The position numbers and the translations under genes are program-made. Shown piece by piece: positions 63,314 through 64,000 of a stretch of 64,000 nt of DNA. The DNA lies in contig NZ_RKSM01000001.1 in NCBI RefSeq assembly GCF_008729015.1, positions 1,426,001 through 1,490,000 on the forward strand. The letters run 5' to 3'. Each line of letters starts with the position of its first letter. The stretch's first letter is position 1. The notes under the pieces are model-generated. The model did not search any database. It was not told where the DNA came from and saw only the letters and a list, made by a program, of their open reading frames with translations. Source of the stretch: Haloarcula sp. CBA1129 (GTDB lineage: Archaea; Halobacteriota; Halobacteria; Halobacteriales; Haloarculaceae).

Positions 63314-64000
63314 GTGGACGGCGTGGACTGGCCGACTGATCGGGGGTTGCAGGTCCGGATGGGCGTAGCTGTTGTCTTGGTAGGGCTTCTCCCGGTTGGC
63401 TTCGTCTATGCGGGCCTCGCTGCGATGAATACGGCCGGGATATGGCTGGCGAAACTGGCAACCGACTGGGTACTCGCCGGCCGGTTCTACCTTGAGCCGT
63501 GGCTGGTCGTCGGTGTCGTGCTCGTGGGCTTTGCCACACAATTCACTGTTGGGGACACCATCGCCCTGCAGGCGCTTGACGCCCGTCCTGTCAGTGCGGA
63601 TGACAGACCTGCTCTTGTCGACAGTGTGGCGAGACTGTCGCAGTCGGTCGATCTTCCGACACCGTCAATCGCCGTCGCAGACAGCGATGCGCCGAACGCC
63701 TTCACCGTCGGCGGGAGAACCGAGAACGCGACGCTGGTAGTGACAACTGGCCTGCTTGACGTACTTGACGCCACGGAGCGAGATGCGGTCATCGCTCACG
63801 AGCTCGCACACATCAAGAATCGCGATGCGACTGTGATGTCGCTTTCCTATCTTCTCCCCTCGTTTACTTACAGTCTTGCCGGAGGGACTCTGGGACTGCT
63901 TCAGGCTATCCCCGGTGCATTTACCGGCTTCCATCACACGGACAGCGACAGCGCCCGGAGCCTCCTTCTCGGTGTGGTCATCCTGACTGTCAGTGCGCTG
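63314..64000 (+). CDS. M48 family zinc metalloprotease, 5' part (runs off the window)
   Basis: The GTG at 63314 (or 63323) is the earliest plausible start; a TATA-like ttatatttta at 63251-63260 lies upstream. An ATG at 63280 runs into a stop. The visible 229 residues have two N-terminal transmembrane helices, then DLPTPSIAVADSDAPNAFTVGG and the HExxH site (HELAH, about residue 162). This is HtpX-like topology. The second zinc ligand region and the C-terminus lie beyond the window. Membrane quality-control protease. Confidence 0.85.
   Translation, partial: MDGVDWPTDRGLQVRMGVAVVLVGLLPVGFVYAGLAAMNTAGIWLAKLATDWVLAGRFYLEPWLVVGVVLVGFATQFTVGDTIALQALDARPVSADDRPALVDSVARLSQSVDLPTPSIAVADSDAPNAFTVGGRTENATLVVTTGLLDVLDATERDAVIAHELAHIKNRDATVMSLSYLLPSFTYSLAGGTLGLLQAIPGAFTGFHHTDSDSARSLLLGVVILTVSAL

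Overview
The window is a piece of a haloarchaeal chromosome. GC content is high, proteins are strongly acidic, TATA elements sit about 26-29 nt ahead of many start codons (leaderless style), and the information-processing genes are archaeal (eIF1A, Orc1/Cdc6, archaeal AdoMet synthetase). From memory, the 23S rRNA reads almost exactly like that of Haloarcula marismortui, and the 16S and 23S lengths (1472 and 2922 nt) fit. I therefore place it in or next to the genus Haloarcula.

Layout, left part: 1-4028 is an overlapping MoxR ATPase/DUF58/membrane/coiled-coil operon. 4050-5428 is pyrBI. An FG-GAP repeat protein (5587-6723) is followed by a MinD-like/RAD55-like pair (7166-8450). Housekeeping genes run to 16009: an FKBP isomerase, a PLP dehydratase, a CYTH protein, AdoMet synthetase, thiI, cysK and nikR. 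A complete 16S-23S-5S rRNA operon lies on the minus strand (16201-21229), with no tRNA in its spacer, long processing stems and a strong promoter. eIF1A and a UPF0058 protein come next. An intact insertion sequence (22930-23997, 8-bp target duplication) interrupts a small reading frame.

Middle: a seven-gene minus-strand pilus operon (24140-31904) has a PilB ATPase, a PilC membrane platform and five pilin-like or secreted proteins. Then come an aminotransferase/Lrp pair, small regulators, a CheC, an acyl-CoA synthetase and an acyl-CoA dehydrogenase. The most striking segment is 41626-44128, a replication origin. An orc1/cdc6 gene is flanked on its 3' side by ten same-direction copies of a 20-bp origin-recognition-box-like repeat. 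On its 5' side lies an AT-rich unwinding zone between two inverted copies of the same repeat. A structured, apparently non-coding GC-rich stretch with its own TATA box follows.

Right part: a DICT-domain protein, a two-subunit 2-oxoacid:ferredoxin oxidoreductase with a downstream Lrp regulator, a TrkA-N/DHH phosphoesterase next to a CBS-ParB-like protein, and the methylmalonyl-CoA mutase large subunit. A haem-copper oxidase neighbourhood follows, with cytochrome oxidase subunit I, three small membrane proteins and a 30-residue single-TM protein. An 844-residue coiled-coil protein, purA, a Trm112-like protein, a DR2241-like protein and a truncated M48 protease complete the window.

The rRNA operon is transcribed away from the origin. 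Names of the form DUFnnnn are given from memory and were not searched.
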